NCBI GenBank assembly: GCA_025331435.1
Contig: JAIWNI010000079.1
Coordinates: 62,001-126,000 of the forward strand
DNA from: Choanephora cucurbitarum
Lineage: Eukaryota > Mucoromycota > Mucoromycetes > Mucorales > Choanephoraceae
Length of the DNA: 64,000 nt
Direction of reading: 5' to 3'
In this document: positions 11,399-21,983 of the stretch, piece by piece
How the letters are laid out: each line of letters begins with the position of its first letter
How positions within the stretch are numbered: position 1 is the stretch's first letter
Program-made: the position numbers and the translations under genes
The notes under the pieces: model-generated
Seen by the model: the letters and a program-made list of their open reading frames with translations, nothing else
What the model was told of the DNA's origin: nothing
The model's database searches: none

Positions 11399-12770
11399 TT
11401 ATTGGTTTTCTGTTACTTGGATGATAATCTTGCCCATGGATTGATTACTTTCAAGATATTTATGAGCATCCACAATATCTTGCCATTGGAAGACTTTATC
11501 AATAAAGAGCTTAAGGCTACCATCTTCTGGCTTGGCAAAATGATTGGATACAGCATGTTGATAGATAGCATCACGTAACTTGGCTTGATAGTCTACTGAA
11601 CGAGCACGCAAATTGGATCCTTCAATCTATGCACTGTTTAGTCAAGCATTGCTTTTTTCTTTTTTCTTTTTTTTTTACCTTCAATCTCTTGCGTAACATG
11701 ACAGAAATATCAAATTTCTCAATCAATGTACCACTCATGAAAGCCAAAATGACCATATGGCCATCCAGTCCCAAAACTTCAATATTTTGATTCCAATAGT
11801 TTTTACCAATAAAGTCAATGACCAGATGAACACCTTTCTTGGCTGTTTCTTCCAAGATCTAGTAAAGTGAGTAAAAATAAAATAAAAATAAAAAAGAGGC
11901 TTACCATATCAGACCAATTCTCTGTCTTGTAGTTCATGGCCTTGGTGGCACCAATACTCTCACAAAACTTGACTTTTTCTTCTGAACCCACTGTAACAAA
12001 GATACGATGACTAGAGAGTGAATGGTGAGATAAGAGTGCTTATGTGTCATCATGTCTAATCTTACGCTCCAGCATCCTTTGCCAGTTGAATGGCAGCAAT
12101 ACCAACACCGGAAGCACCGGCATGAATCAGGACATCTTGACCCTTTTTTAATTGGCCGACAAAGAACAAGGCTTGATAGGCAGTAAACCAGGTTTCAGGA
12201 ATGGCAGCTGCTTGTTCAAATGAAAGTGCATCTGGTTTATGCATAGTCAATGATTCATGAAGGACAGCATACTATAGAATGTGAATAAGACACAGATAAG
12301 ATCATCCATTAGGCAATTTACCTCGGCATAACCACCACCAGGCATTAAACCAAAGACAGCTTGACCTGGTTTGAAATGGGTGACTGAAATGGCTTATGAG
12401 TTTACATTCATCAAGAGATGTCCATCTTACCTTCTTTGCCAACACTTTCAACCACACCTGAAACTTCTACACCGAGAATAGGACTGGCTCCTGGAGGAAC
12501 AGGATATTTACCTTCTCTCTGAAGAAGATCCATACGATTTAAAGCGAAACATTTGACCTACAAATACAAAATGAATAACAGCTATGCTATGAAAGCGTGT
12601 CAATCATTACTTTGACCAACACTTCATGGTCTTTAGGCACAGGCTTTTCATGTTCGCCTAAATAAAGTTGAGACGCGTCACCTGAAATTTAAAAAGAGTT
12701 CAATTGACTTGTTCTATTGTTATCATTAGTGTAATTTTAAACCTGGTGATTTAACAAGAATTGCACGCAT
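11399..12770 (-). CDS. NADPH:quinone oxidoreductase, PIG3/zeta-crystallin type (MDR superfamily)
   Basis: NADPH-dependent reductase of quinones or enones in the zinc-free MDR group. At least seven exons, starting at 12770 ([10 protein letters not shown], then [20 protein letters not shown]). Recognisable segments are [45 protein letters not shown], the nucleotide-binding loop [14 protein letters not shown] and the C-terminal GKIIIQV. The substrate loop NRMDLLQR is typical of PIG3 (TP53I3) proteins. No zinc-ligand pattern is present. All exons read in phase when spliced at consensus sites. It is convergent with RPL12, with stop codons about 110 bp apart. Confidence 0.92.
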
Positions 12771-13080
12771 TGAATAAAGAAAGAAATAAAAATAATAAAA
12801 ATAATAATTTTTTTAAAAGGCTCCAATGACGGTGATTGGTTTTCCCGTATAAACCCACTTGTCTTAGTCATCAAAAAGTATACAATTCAAATAAAATGAT
12901 GATGTGATCATTGCATATAAGCAATGATTCTGATTGGATGACATTCTATTACAACAAGGAGTTGAACAAAGTAGCAATTAAGCCAGACAAAGAAGTTCAT
13001 TCAAGCTATACAGACAATGAAAGAAGAAGATATATATATATGTAAGAAGATATCACTCTTTCCCCCTTCTATTATTCAAA
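12771..13080. other. Divergent spacer with a TATA-like run
   Basis: 310 bp between the reductase gene (-) and the polyQ protein gene (+). An AT dinucleotide run at about 13031-13041 lies 40-50 bp before the plus-strand start and may act as a TATA element. Nothing else is seen. Confidence 0.45.
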
Positions 13081-14073
13081 ATGAATATAACACGACCTAC
13101 AAGCAGACAGATTCCAGCAGGCCTTATCATGCCTCGTCAATTAGGCACTCTGAGTTTTGATGGACAACCCTTACAGCTCTATCATGTCTTTTGTCAACAG
13201 GACACTACCTTCTCTATCATTGCAGTCACTCAAGGACGCCTGGATCGTTTACTGCCTCAACCAGGTGATGAGATGGGTGTACGTGCTACTGTATATGGTC
13301 TCTTGGATCCAGAAATCCTTGGTATAGCTGGTCAACCTGATGTCTATATGGATCTGATCTTTGTGGATGATATTGATGTCCTGGATCGACAAGTTCCTCT
13401 CTCTGACTATATCAGAACATTGTATGCTGAAGAAATGGATCGCTTTCGTGCCTGGACATCGATTCCCTTTGTCTTGCATTCTTATTCGCCTGTACCTGCT
13501 GCTTGTTCGATTGAAGTATTGGCCTATGCTGATCCTGATGATGGTCTTCCCCTCAGGGCTAGTTCACTCTCCAGTGACAAGGAAAATCAAACACCACCAC
13601 CACCTATTCAGTTAGATTCCAATGATGAATTGGCTTCAGAAAGGAATACTACTCCAGAGACAACTGATCCTGTAACTGTTATGGCTTCCGAAGAACAAGA
13701 AGAACAACAAGAACAACAAGAACAACAAGAACAACAGCAACAACAACAACAACAACAACAGCAACAACAAGAACAACAACAGAATGCTACTCCAGAGACA
13801 ATTGATCCATTGCCATCCTCTGCTATGACTCCAGTATTGAATGTGACTGTAGAGATAGTTGGTCCATTGTCACCCTCTGTATCTCTTGTGGCTTCAACTG
13901 AAATCATTAAAAAAGAAACTCTACACTTAGAACAAGCCAAACCTGTCCTCAGAAGATCTCCACGCCTTCATAAGAATGAAACGAAAGAATCAACCAAAAA
14001 GAAGCGAAAGATAGAAGTGGTCAGGAGAAGTCCTCGTCATGCCAATAAGAAGAAGGTTAAATACAGTTGTTGA
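13081..14073 (+). CDS. Unrecognised polyQ protein with basic, SPR-rich C-terminus
   Basis: Intronless, 330 residues, function unknown. Residues 1-135 look like a compact beta-rich domain (LGTLSFDGQPLQLYHVFC, ATVYGLLDPEILG, DVYMDLIFVDDIDVLD) reminiscent of an OB-fold, which is inference from hydrophobic pattern only. The middle is low-complexity: a Gln/Glu tract at about 203-235, flanked on both sides by a repeated ATPET(I/D)DP-like unit. The C-terminus (about 290-330) carries two RRSPR motifs and Lys/Arg clusters (KKRKIEVV, KKKVK) that should act as a nuclear localisation signal and could bind nucleic acid. A nuclear DNA- or RNA-associated role is likely but unproven. A TATA-like run precedes the start. 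Confidence 0.75.
   Translation: MNITRPTSRQIPAGLIMPRQLGTLSFDGQPLQLYHVFCQQDTTFSIIAVTQGRLDRLLPQPGDEMGVRATVYGLLDPEILGIAGQPDVYMDLIFVDDIDVLDRQVPLSDYIRTLYAEEMDRFRAWTSIPFVLHSYSPVPAACSIEVLAYADPDDGLPLRASSLSSDKENQTPPPPIQLDSNDELASERNTTPETTDPVTVMASEEQEEQQEQQEQQEQQQQQQQQQQQQQEQQQNATPETIDPLPSSAMTPVLNVTVEIVGPLSPSVSLVASTEIIKKETLHLEQAKPVLRRSPRLHKNETKESTKKKRKIEVVRRSPRHANKKKVKYSC
13687..13785 (+). repeat. CAA/CAG/GAA triplet repeat encoding a Gln/Glu tract
   Basis: About 33 triplets, mostly CAA with scattered CAG and GAA, inside the preceding gene. The mixed codons suggest selection for the Gln/Glu tract as well as slippage. Length is likely to vary among strains. Confidence 0.9.
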
Positions 14074-14725
14074 CAACATGAGAGATCACATGAATCAAAA
14101 AAAGTATCTTCAACGATCATTGTCTACACGTGATCTTGAAAATAATAAAAAGGAGAAAATAATATGTGTAACTGGAAATTATACAAAAACAAAAGATAAG
14201 GATTTTATTCTCACGGTGAGGTTTTCTTATGAGACTCTTAATTAGGTGTCATCAATGCGATGATTATCAGTTCAGCCAATCAAAAGTTAGTATAACCTTG
14301 TCATCCAGTCATTTGAAAGTCAGTTCCTGTCAAAATAAAAGGAAAAAGCGAATGAAATCAGAGTTGCTTATCAATACCATTTATGGTAATCAATTCATTT
14401 TCTGTAGATCTTGTCTACAAACAATGAACCCTTTTCTTTTTATATATATATATAACAACAACAAGAGAGAATGATTAGAGTGTATGTTGTTGTCTATTGG
14501 ATCTTTTATAAAAAAAAAAAGAAAAGGCTTATCAACAACTGAATGCCTGGGAAAATGAATAAAAAATCCCACGTGATAAGATCAAAGACAAGACTTATAG
14601 GACAAAGAAGAAATCTTATCAGTAAACCTATTTTATATAGAACTCCTTATTATTTTCGTTACACCCTAATTTTTACCTTATAAAAAAAGAAATGATTCCA
14701 TCTTTTTTTTTACTTTTCATTTTCA
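14074..14725. other. Intergenic, no gene seen
   Basis: 650 bp, AT-rich, with an AT microsatellite near 14442-14453 and several A/T runs. Short ORFs here have no support. An ACCCTAA motif near 14664 and TTATAAA near 14680 may belong to the promoter of the CSL gene downstream. Confidence 0.5.
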
Positions 14726-16219
14726 ATGACTGAACCACTCTTTATGACACCTATGGAATCACTTCTCAGTGCTATTGATGATGCTAAACCCATCTATTTA
14801 CCAAACCCTCATAATAAGAAAAAGAGAAACAGATCACCAACACCTCAACAGATGTCAATCGAATCCATCTTGGATCATACCTCTTATAAGCGACATCAAC
14901 CTTATTATCCCATCTCACCTCCACCACAATCCCCACCTCATTCTAGCTACGATAAAACCATTGTCACTTGTTATCATGCCTCAGTGGCTCAGAAATCATA
15001 TGGTACAGAAAAGCGGTTCTTATGTCCACCACCTATAGTCATGATGAGCAATCCAGTCCATCATCAGCCTGTGGTCTCTATGACAGTAGTATGTGAGACA
15101 GGTGATCGTCAATTAGAACAACGAACCCTATTGGATGAACAATTAAAAGGTAGTTTCAAGTATCTCTTTGTCACTGGTACAGCCAAAGCCAAACAATTCT
15201 GTTTGCGTGTCAATCTATCTCATCAACAACAACAACAACAACATTATGCTTCTTTCTTTAGTCATCCTATCTCTATCATCTCAAAGCCATCCAAGAAGAC
15301 AGCCAAGGCACGCAATGTCTCTACCTGCCTCTTTACCAATTCACATGTCTCTCTCTTCAATCGCATCAATTCTCAAACAGTCCGTACTAAATACCTGACA
15401 ACAGACAACAAGCAATTATGTGCCAAACATGCCTCTTGGTCTCCCTTTGAGATCATTGTGGTACGCCAACCCAATCAGGCCATCAATCCAGATAACCATA
15501 GTGTGTCTGTGCCTATCACCTATGGCACTGAAATCATCCTGAAAGATGTCCAGACAGCCGTCTCTTCTCCTCCCTTGATCATCCGTAAGGTCGATAAGGG
15601 TCAGGTTGTCCATCATGCCTATGGTCTACTCTCTCAGATGCAGAAAATTGCCCTTCAACTCTCTTCTTCTGTCAATCAAGAACCACTCTATCTCAATGCC
15701 AATGGTCAAGCCATGTCTCCTCAAGAAACAGATCATTCAAGCCATAACATCAATGCCTGGATCGATTTCATGCCCTCTAAACACACTCGACAGAATGAGG
15801 AAGAAGTTGAATTGGTCAATGATTATCTCTGTTGGACCATTGTCGGTATCTCTCGCTTTGAATATGCCTTCTCAGACACACCACAGCCTATCTCAAGGCA
15901 ACCCTCTCCTCCTCCTTCCCCTCCTCGATCCATCGTGCCCTATCCTGTCCTTCAATCGGTTGACTATCTGGATACACACACCTTAAGGCTGACTGGACAG
16001 CATCTGACAGCCTCTCTTGAGTATTGGTTAGGATCCCATGGTCCATTTAAAGCAGTGGAGAGTCATGATCAACTCTTGATTCAGTTACCTAGCAACCTAT
16101 CTAAACAACGCCCATTGCCCTTATTTATTGTTCGACATGATGGTTTCATCTATCATTCAACCAAATCACTCTGTTTTCAATCAAAACATTGGTTTATCTT
16201 GGATAGTCCAACTCAGTAA
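14726..16219 (+). CDS. CSL (CBF1/Su(H)/LAG-1) family transcription factor, fungal type
   Basis: Sequence-specific DNA-binding protein; in animals the Notch effector, in fungi (S. pombe Cbf11/Cbf12) a regulator of adhesion, lipid and cell-cycle genes. Intronless, 497 residues. The N-terminal Rel-like domain has HASVAQKSYGTEKRFLCPPP (84-103), nearly identical to the DNA-contacting segment of metazoan CSL. It continues LKGSFKYLFVTGTAKAKQF and SKPSKKTAKARN. The beta-trefoil domain holds VSLFNRINSQTVRTKYL (about 208-224). A C-terminal TIG-like domain spans about 405-490. The protein is shorter than most fungal CSLs because inserts and the N-terminal extension are small. A short polyQ (about 167-172) breaks the Rel domain. 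All three core domains are present, so it should be functional. Confidence 0.93.
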   Translation: MTEPLFMTPMESLLSAIDDAKPIYLPNPHNKKKRNRSPTPQQMSIESILDHTSYKRHQPYYPISPPPQSPPHSSYDKTIVTCYHASVAQKSYGTEKRFLCPPPIVMMSNPVHHQPVVSMTVVCETGDRQLEQRTLLDEQLKGSFKYLFVTGTAKAKQFCLRVNLSHQQQQQQHYASFFSHPISIISKPSKKTAKARNVSTCLFTNSHVSLFNRINSQTVRTKYLTTDNKQLCAKHASWSPFEIIVVRQPNQAINPDNHSVSVPITYGTEIILKDVQTAVSSPPLIIRKVDKGQVVHHAYGLLSQMQKIALQLSSSVNQEPLYLNANGQAMSPQETDHSSHNINAWIDFMPSKHTRQNEEEVELVNDYLCWTIVGISRFEYAFSDTPQPISRQPSPPPSPPRSIVPYPVLQSVDYLDTHTLRLTGQHLTASLEYWLGSHGPFKAVESHDQLLIQLPSNLSKQRPLPLFIVRHDGFIYHSTKSLCFQSKHWFILDSPTQ

Positions 16220-16374
16220 AGCTTTTATATTCCCCCCCTTCTTAGTGTATAGTATAATAAAACATATGATCTTTTTTTTTTTAATTTTAACTATCTTCCT
16301 ATGAGTATCTGAGTTTGAATTGTGTGGACTCCTTTCTTTTATTACAGTGATTTTTTATTTTTTTTAAATCATTT

Positions 16375-17421
16375 ATGAATTCCATTGATCCTTACAATCG
16401 AATCTATTGGTTATCCAGTACAACCAAATCAAAAAAGAGATCCAATTCACTAAAACAAGATGCATTCGTCCCACCTAAACACTTTGACAGTCAAATCCTT
16501 GACACCTTCTGCTTTCATTGGCCAGACATGAAAACCTATGTCTTGGTCAAAGTACTCAGGAAGACTATTGCCATCCTGCCTGTTCGATCGCGTCTTGCCT
16601 TTCTTTACTTTCATCATGCACCATTTCCTCATCATCCTTCCACATGGAAAAAGCCAAAACGACAAGGAATGTTCCATGGCTGGAAACATACTCTGGCACT
16701 GGAACCAGACAGACAAGAATGCAGTGTGACACTGAGTGATGTCTTGGCTGATCAACAAGGCTGGATCCATGCTGTCTGTCAAGTCCATCAAGACAGTGAC
16801 AGTCAAGTGACCTTGACAACAGAAAACACAACACTTCATCTAAAGACACGATGTGCCACAGAAACAACCATGTTCATCAACCTCGTTCGATTCCATCAAC
16901 AGCCAATGACCCTACCCACCTTACCCCCCACACCTTCACTGTAAGCCATTACTTTTTCACAGATAGGTTCTGACTGTTTCTTGATAGTTCACTGACTCAA
17001 TGTATCGAATGCCATCGACAGTCTATGGCGCATCACTTGAGTGAGATTGAAAGGATGAAGACCAAGTTGGATCAATCCAAACAGGCCATTGCATCCTATT
17101 CAGATAAACTCATCCATCTCCAACAACAGTCTCTAGAGAACATACCTCCATTACGCCTTAGTCTCTTGTATTCTGTTCAGTCTCAATTGAGCTATTCAAC
17201 CCTTCAACTCGAATCCCATCAACAACGGATGGATCATTTACAAGATACCATGTCACGTCATACATCCTTCTTGAAGGGTTCAAGGCAACGGTATGAACAG
17301 ATTCGATCTCGATTTCGACATCATCATTGGCAACCGTATTTCTTATGTAAGTGGGAACTCTATTTTAAAATAAGGTATAACTCTCTCTCTGTGTCTTTTA
17401 GTTTGTCTTGTTATTCTATTG
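16375..17421 (+). CDS. Unrecognised protein with C-terminal coiled coil and hydrophobic tail
   Basis: Three exons (16375-16940, 16988-17346, 17402-17421) give about 314 residues. Residues 30-185 form a beta-rich block with WPDMKTYVLVKVLRKTIAIL and QGWIHAVCQVHQ, which could be a divergent PH-like or C2-like fold, but I do not recognise it. The junction of exons 1 and 2 encodes LTQCIECHRQ, a CxxC pair. Residues about 200-295 are a Gln/Leu-rich coiled coil (SEIERMKTKLDQSKQ, RMDHLQDTMSRH). The 20-bp last exon changes the end to a hydrophobic QPYFLFVLLFY tail. That could be a weak membrane anchor, but it is short for one. Its stop lies only 68 bp before the eIF2D start on the same strand. Confidence 0.7.
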
Positions 17422-17489
17422 AGTCTCTATGTTTTAATCAAATAAACTTCTCTTATTTTTTTTTTCATTTTTTTATTATTATTACTATT

Positions 17490-19497
17490 ATGTTCAAGAA
17501 ACCATGGGCCAATTTAAAGTCATTCAGTCCCTTACGATCTTCTGATCGTAGACGTTTTCAAAATGAAGCTTATGAAGCCTATCCTCTTATTAAAGAACAA
17601 TGTACAGCTGAAGGCGCGTCTCATCTGATGCCTGATGATCTTCGATCCGCCAAATTTATTGCTCATGCAGGTCATTCGGGTCTAGTTTACATGTCTGAGA
17701 AACAAGTGTTATGGATTGCTATGGAGTCACTCCCTCCTGTTCCTACTGGTAAACACATGAGGAATGGTCTAGATACATTGACTGACATTCTCTTATAGTC
17801 TATACATTATGGCAATATCCTGATATGTTACCCAAATTGTACACTTGGGGTCCTGTGGTTCATAAGTTGATGGAGGGTGCAGGTAGAGTTACATGACAGA
17901 AGGATAGGCAGATAGTTCTTTATTGAATAGGTCCATGTTAGATTTGATGATACCGGGCTTAGTGCTTGGTCCAGAAGGTGTCTTGCCTACTTTAGACACA
18001 GGTGCTTTAGTGGCCATTACCATGAAGGGTTATACGTGAGTGGATCATAGACTAGATAGAATGATGAATTTGACACTTTTTTTCTTTATAAGCTATCCAT
18101 TGGCAATTGGTACAATGGCAGTACCTACTTCCACCATTAAGCCACGCTCAGGTCAAAAGGGAAAAGCAGTGCATGTGATTCATGTCTATCATGACTATCT
18201 ATGGTCTATGGGTGATAAATCAGATCCTCCTCAATTACAAGTAGATTCCAATGATGATGAATATGAGGAAGAAGTACAAGAGGAAGAAGAAAGAAAGGCA
18301 CCTGAATCCAAACAGACGGTTCAATTGACAACAGCAGGTAAGTATAACCTTATGATTTCTATTGCATGCAACTCATTCTCTCCTAATCTATAGAGGTGGA
18401 TGACTGGTTAAAGAAATCACTCTATCAAGCACTTGTCTATCGAATCAAAAAAGATCAAACCTCTCTCTTCCCACTATCTGCCTCTTCCTTCTATTCTGCC
18501 TATATCATGCCCTCTAGACCATTGGAGATAGGATCCGAGATCGATATCAAGAAATCCAGTTGGAAAAAGCTTCAAAAGTTCCTCAAGGCCATGGAAAAGA
18601 CAGGTCTGTTGAAGACAAAGGAACAGAGAGGAGAGACAATGATCATGTCTGTCAACTACAGTCATCCTGAACTTCAGTCGATCAGTCGTTACAAGACCAT
18701 CGCACAAGATCCTCAGCCCAAGAAGGAACAAGAGAAGCCTGTGGAAACCAAGACCACACCCACACACCAGGCAGAGGTACAGGAACTCTTTAAGCCATTG
18801 GGACCTCATTTGATCAAGCTTTTTGAAGATACAGACCATGACAAGAATAAGATGTATACCATTCCAGAGATACGTCAGGTCATGACAGACTATATCAAAC
18901 TGAATCACCTGGTGGATTTAAAGAATCAAAAGTAAATACACACAATTTACTAATACATTGTATGCTTATATATTATTTAGAATGATCCAAATCGACGTCA
19001 CTCTCTGTGATGCACTCCTATCCAAACAAGAGTACAATGCTGTTCATCAGTTACCTAGAGACCAATTACTTCATCGTATCTGTCAAAAGATGCAACCTTT
19101 TCATATGATCAAGTTACCCGGAAAAGAACCTGTAGTTCAGAAGGGTTCACCTAAACCTGTTGAAATCACACAAGAGATCAGACAGGGAAGAAAGACAGTG
19201 ACCAAGATTACAGGTGTAGAAGGATTTGGATTGGATGTGGATGATTTAGCAAAAGAATTGACTCGTTTATGTGCCAGTAGTGCCACATGTAAGTACTTTA
19301 TCCTATACAAACATTCACTGACATGATCTCTAGATACACCTATTCATGGTGTCAGTCCAAAGAATCCCTTGTTTGAAATCATGGTACAAGGACCACAGAT
19401 AAAGAATGTGACTGAACTCATGTTATCTAAAGGTGTACCCAAACGCTTTATTGACACACTAGACAAGACAGCTAAAAAGGGAGGAGGAAAGCGATGA
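17490..19497 (+). CDS. TMA64: Eukaryotic translation initiation factor 2D (ligatin/Tma64)
   Basis: Cytosolic factor that delivers Met-tRNA to 40S subunits independently of eIF2 and recycles post-termination 40S. Seven exons (17490-17748, 17799-17882, 17942-18035, 18093-18337, 18394-18931, 18981-19288, 19334-19497) give 563 residues, against 584 in human. The start MFKKPW matches the family. Domains in order: DUF1947/PUA (VYTLWQYPDMLPKLYTWGPV, DLMIPGLVLGPEGVLP), an acidic linker (EEEVQEEEER), winged helix (about 228-300, with SSWKKLQKFLKAMEKTGLL), SWIB/MDM2 (about 345-400) and a C-terminal SUI1 domain (KTVTKITGVEGFGLD). Its stop lies 8 bp from the stop of convergent TRAPPC5. Confidence 0.96.
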
Positions 19498-19505
19498 TCT
19501 GTTTT

Positions 19506-20337
19506 TTATTTCAAGAGTTCTTCTCTCTCTAATACTTCTTTATCCAATTTGATTAAAATGGTTGTTCTTTGAGGGTATCCATCTGCCGGTACTGTATGTG
19601 CTGTCACTCGAGCAGGCTATTATATATATTATCAATAAAGTTGTATCACAATGCTTTCATGTACTTACAAATTGACAACCATCCAATACAGCTTCTACTA
19701 TACCAGCCACAAATGCATTACAATTGAGCTGAGAGAGTTCTTTAGGTACTGAAATATACCTTGTCAAGACAGGTTCATTATCTGAGATCATATCTAATAT
19801 ATAGGATGGTTAATCGTCCATAGGCTTTGTTTTGTGATGATATTTTTACATTCATCTTCATTCTCTGTACTCTTCTCAAGTGAATCTGCCTGTTTACCAA
19901 ACAGAGCTTTCCATACAGTACTATGCACAAAATAAAGTACGTTGATCACCTTGATCTCTCGCTTGGCTACCTTTTCTCTCCAAGCCAATAATTCCAAAAC
20001 ACGAGAGCCTACACGATAACCAAATTCATTTAACCTAACCCATGTGAGTTTCTTGATGAGGTCTTTCTTTTTTTTTTTTCTAATTTTACTTTCGTTCCAA
20101 GTCTTGAATGCCATTGACTCTCTTTTGTGCATATTGAAGCATTTCAGAAAAGAGAAATGTTTGAGCACTTAGACTGACCTAATAAAGAGATGAGATCAAG
20201 TTGGTTGGCTTTCTTCTGTCTACCTCTGTTCCTCGACTTTTATTTAGGTTTTTCTCTAAAATGCTTTTAGTACGTGTCGTACGTTGTTCGCTATAGATGG
20301 ATGACTGCATCGATGTTCGAGGTGGAAGTTCACTCAT
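19506..20337 (-). CDS. TRS31: TRAPP complex subunit 5 (TRAPPC5/Trs31/Bet3 superfamily)
   Basis: Core subunit of the TRAPP vesicle-tethering complex (Rab1/Ypt1 GEF) at the ER-Golgi. Five exons (20337-20224, 20178-20090, 20034-19850, 19793-19669, 19616-19506) give 207 residues. After an N-terminal Ser/Thr-rich segment come [66 protein letters not shown] and a final beta strand TILIKLD, all matching TRAPPC5. Splicing is required: the ORF visible without splicing reads through introns 2 and 3. This is a confident call. Confidence 0.95.
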
Positions 20338-20628
20338 GTTGATAAAAAAAAAATAAGAAGAAGAGAAAGAGGGACTTTTATTTAAATTTCATTGGTTAAA
20401 GAAACAAATTGCATAACTGTGAAGGAACCTTTTCTATGTAAATGAGATTATCCAGTTCAGATAGAGTCGTTCTCAAAAGCAACTGCCAAAAAAAAAATAT
20501 CAAATGCATGAACTGTTCAAATCCTTGAGAAGCCATACTTTTCTCAGGTCATATAAGCTGTTATTATACAGAGTTTTAAAAAAAAAAGGGAGATGCTTGT
20601 TTTTAAAATGCACAAGTTAGGCTTTATT
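20338..20628. other. Intergenic, no gene seen
   Basis: 290 bp between TRAPPC5 (start) and the HNH-protein gene (stop). AT-rich with A-runs. Nothing supportable. Confidence 0.5.
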
Positions 20629-21983
20629 TTAGTCAATGGTCACCATGTTGGCTGCCAAGAATCGCTTGTACCAGTCTACTATCTCAATATCATTAGCATC
20701 ACCTTTGATACTATTGAGGATAGTTGACATCACTTGCAGATTATCAGCAGACCAGACATAGTGATTATTTAGTTGATGAGACACAGGCACAATATGATCA
20801 AGGGACAAAGCCCAGTAGGGTTGTCTAGGGAGACTTGTGTCATGCAAATAGCATCGGAAACCTGTGATTTGGCATCGTTGATCTTGTTTGATATAAACGC
20901 CTATTAAATCATTCAGTGTCAAGGGACAGTTTCTCTTCTCTGTCACTTTATGGTTATATCGGCTTCTGATTTGATGGTAACGCGCCTTAAGACGACGAAG
21001 TACTTCTTGCACAGTTAGTATCGGAGGTAAATCGTGAGAAGGTATATGGCCTGTGAGAAGATAGGTAGTCATGTAACTCCTTTCTTTTTTGGTCTTTGCA
21101 TAAGATAAGAATCTATTTGGAAATGATGAATGACTTGTTTTTTTTTTGAAGATAGGCCTTTATATTACCTTTTGCAACCGAGACAACAAGGATTTCCTTT
21201 GTATTTAACTTGTGAATCCAGTCTTGCTCTGACACCACCATATTTTGGCGTTAAGACAACATGACACAGGCTACACTATAGTTATACGCACAACAACAAC
21301 AACAACAACAAAAGAAAAGGGTTAGACTGTACTTACATAAAAATGAGATCCACCATCAACAACAAGAAGCTCATTTCGTATATTTTCTTGCTTTCATTCA
21401 GTTTTCTTACTTTAGATCGAGGAGGGGTATTGAGAGTACACTACAATGATAGAGATAAGAAAATAAATCGATGGATAGAATCTATTGACTTGCCTTGTAT
21501 TGACATCTTCTTTTGGCTCTTGGTTGAGTGAAGGAGATGGTATCTTGACGTACCTAAGATAGAGATTAGTTTACATGGTTACGAAAGAGAATAAACATGA
21601 TTTACAGTAGGAAGTCTTGATTTTCGTGTGATTTGGACATCGAATTCATCTTCTTCAGAGTCAGAATCAAGAATGATAATTGGACTATCGATGTCACCAG
21701 GAATAGCTTCAGAGATAACATGATCATCATCAAGATCCATGCTTTCAATGTCAAAATCATCAGATTGAAAGAGTGATTTAAGGAAATCGATATGCATTGC
21801 TTCAGGAATATCCGCTGTTTCCATGAGTGAATCAGTATCATCATTTAAAGATGGAGTACTACTGTTCCACTCCATCGGAGTCGCGGGTGATTCATCAAGT
21901 CTTAGTTTAGGCTCAACCTCATCTGCAGTAAGACCCCAAAAGAGGTGGTGACTGATGTCTAATGAAGGATCGATTTCAAACAT
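20629..21983 (-). CDS. Novel multidomain protein: acidic N-terminus with SUMO-interaction-like motif, zinc ribbon and HNH endonuclease-like domain
   Basis: Six exons deduced here (21983-21606, 21553-21494, 21440-21411, 21369-21337, 21275-21169, 21079-20629) all join in phase to give 352 residues, which argues for a live gene. Residues 1-126 are acidic and disordered, ending with PIIILDSDSEEDEFDV (101-116), a textbook SUMO-interaction motif pattern. A basic stretch PRAKRRCQYK follows and could be an NLS. A zinc ribbon has C168xxC171 and C198xxC201. The C-terminal half is HNH-like: CQITG (272-276), LDHIVPVS with Asp297-His298, Asn316 in NLQ and Asn325 in NSIKG. The canonical second CxxC of many HNH proteins is absent. 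The intron at 21441-21493 starts with GC, not GT. A nuclear nuclease tied to SUMO signalling is inference. Catalysis and homology to a named family are unverified. Confidence 0.72.
21283..21312. repeat. CAA trinucleotide repeat in an intron
   Basis: About six or seven ACA/CAA units within the intron between the 11-codon exon and the zinc-ribbon exon of the HNH gene. Confidence 0.7.

Noticed and set aside
13608..13940. Minus ORF with a long Cys run
   Set aside because: It is the antisense of the Gln/Glu triplet repeat.
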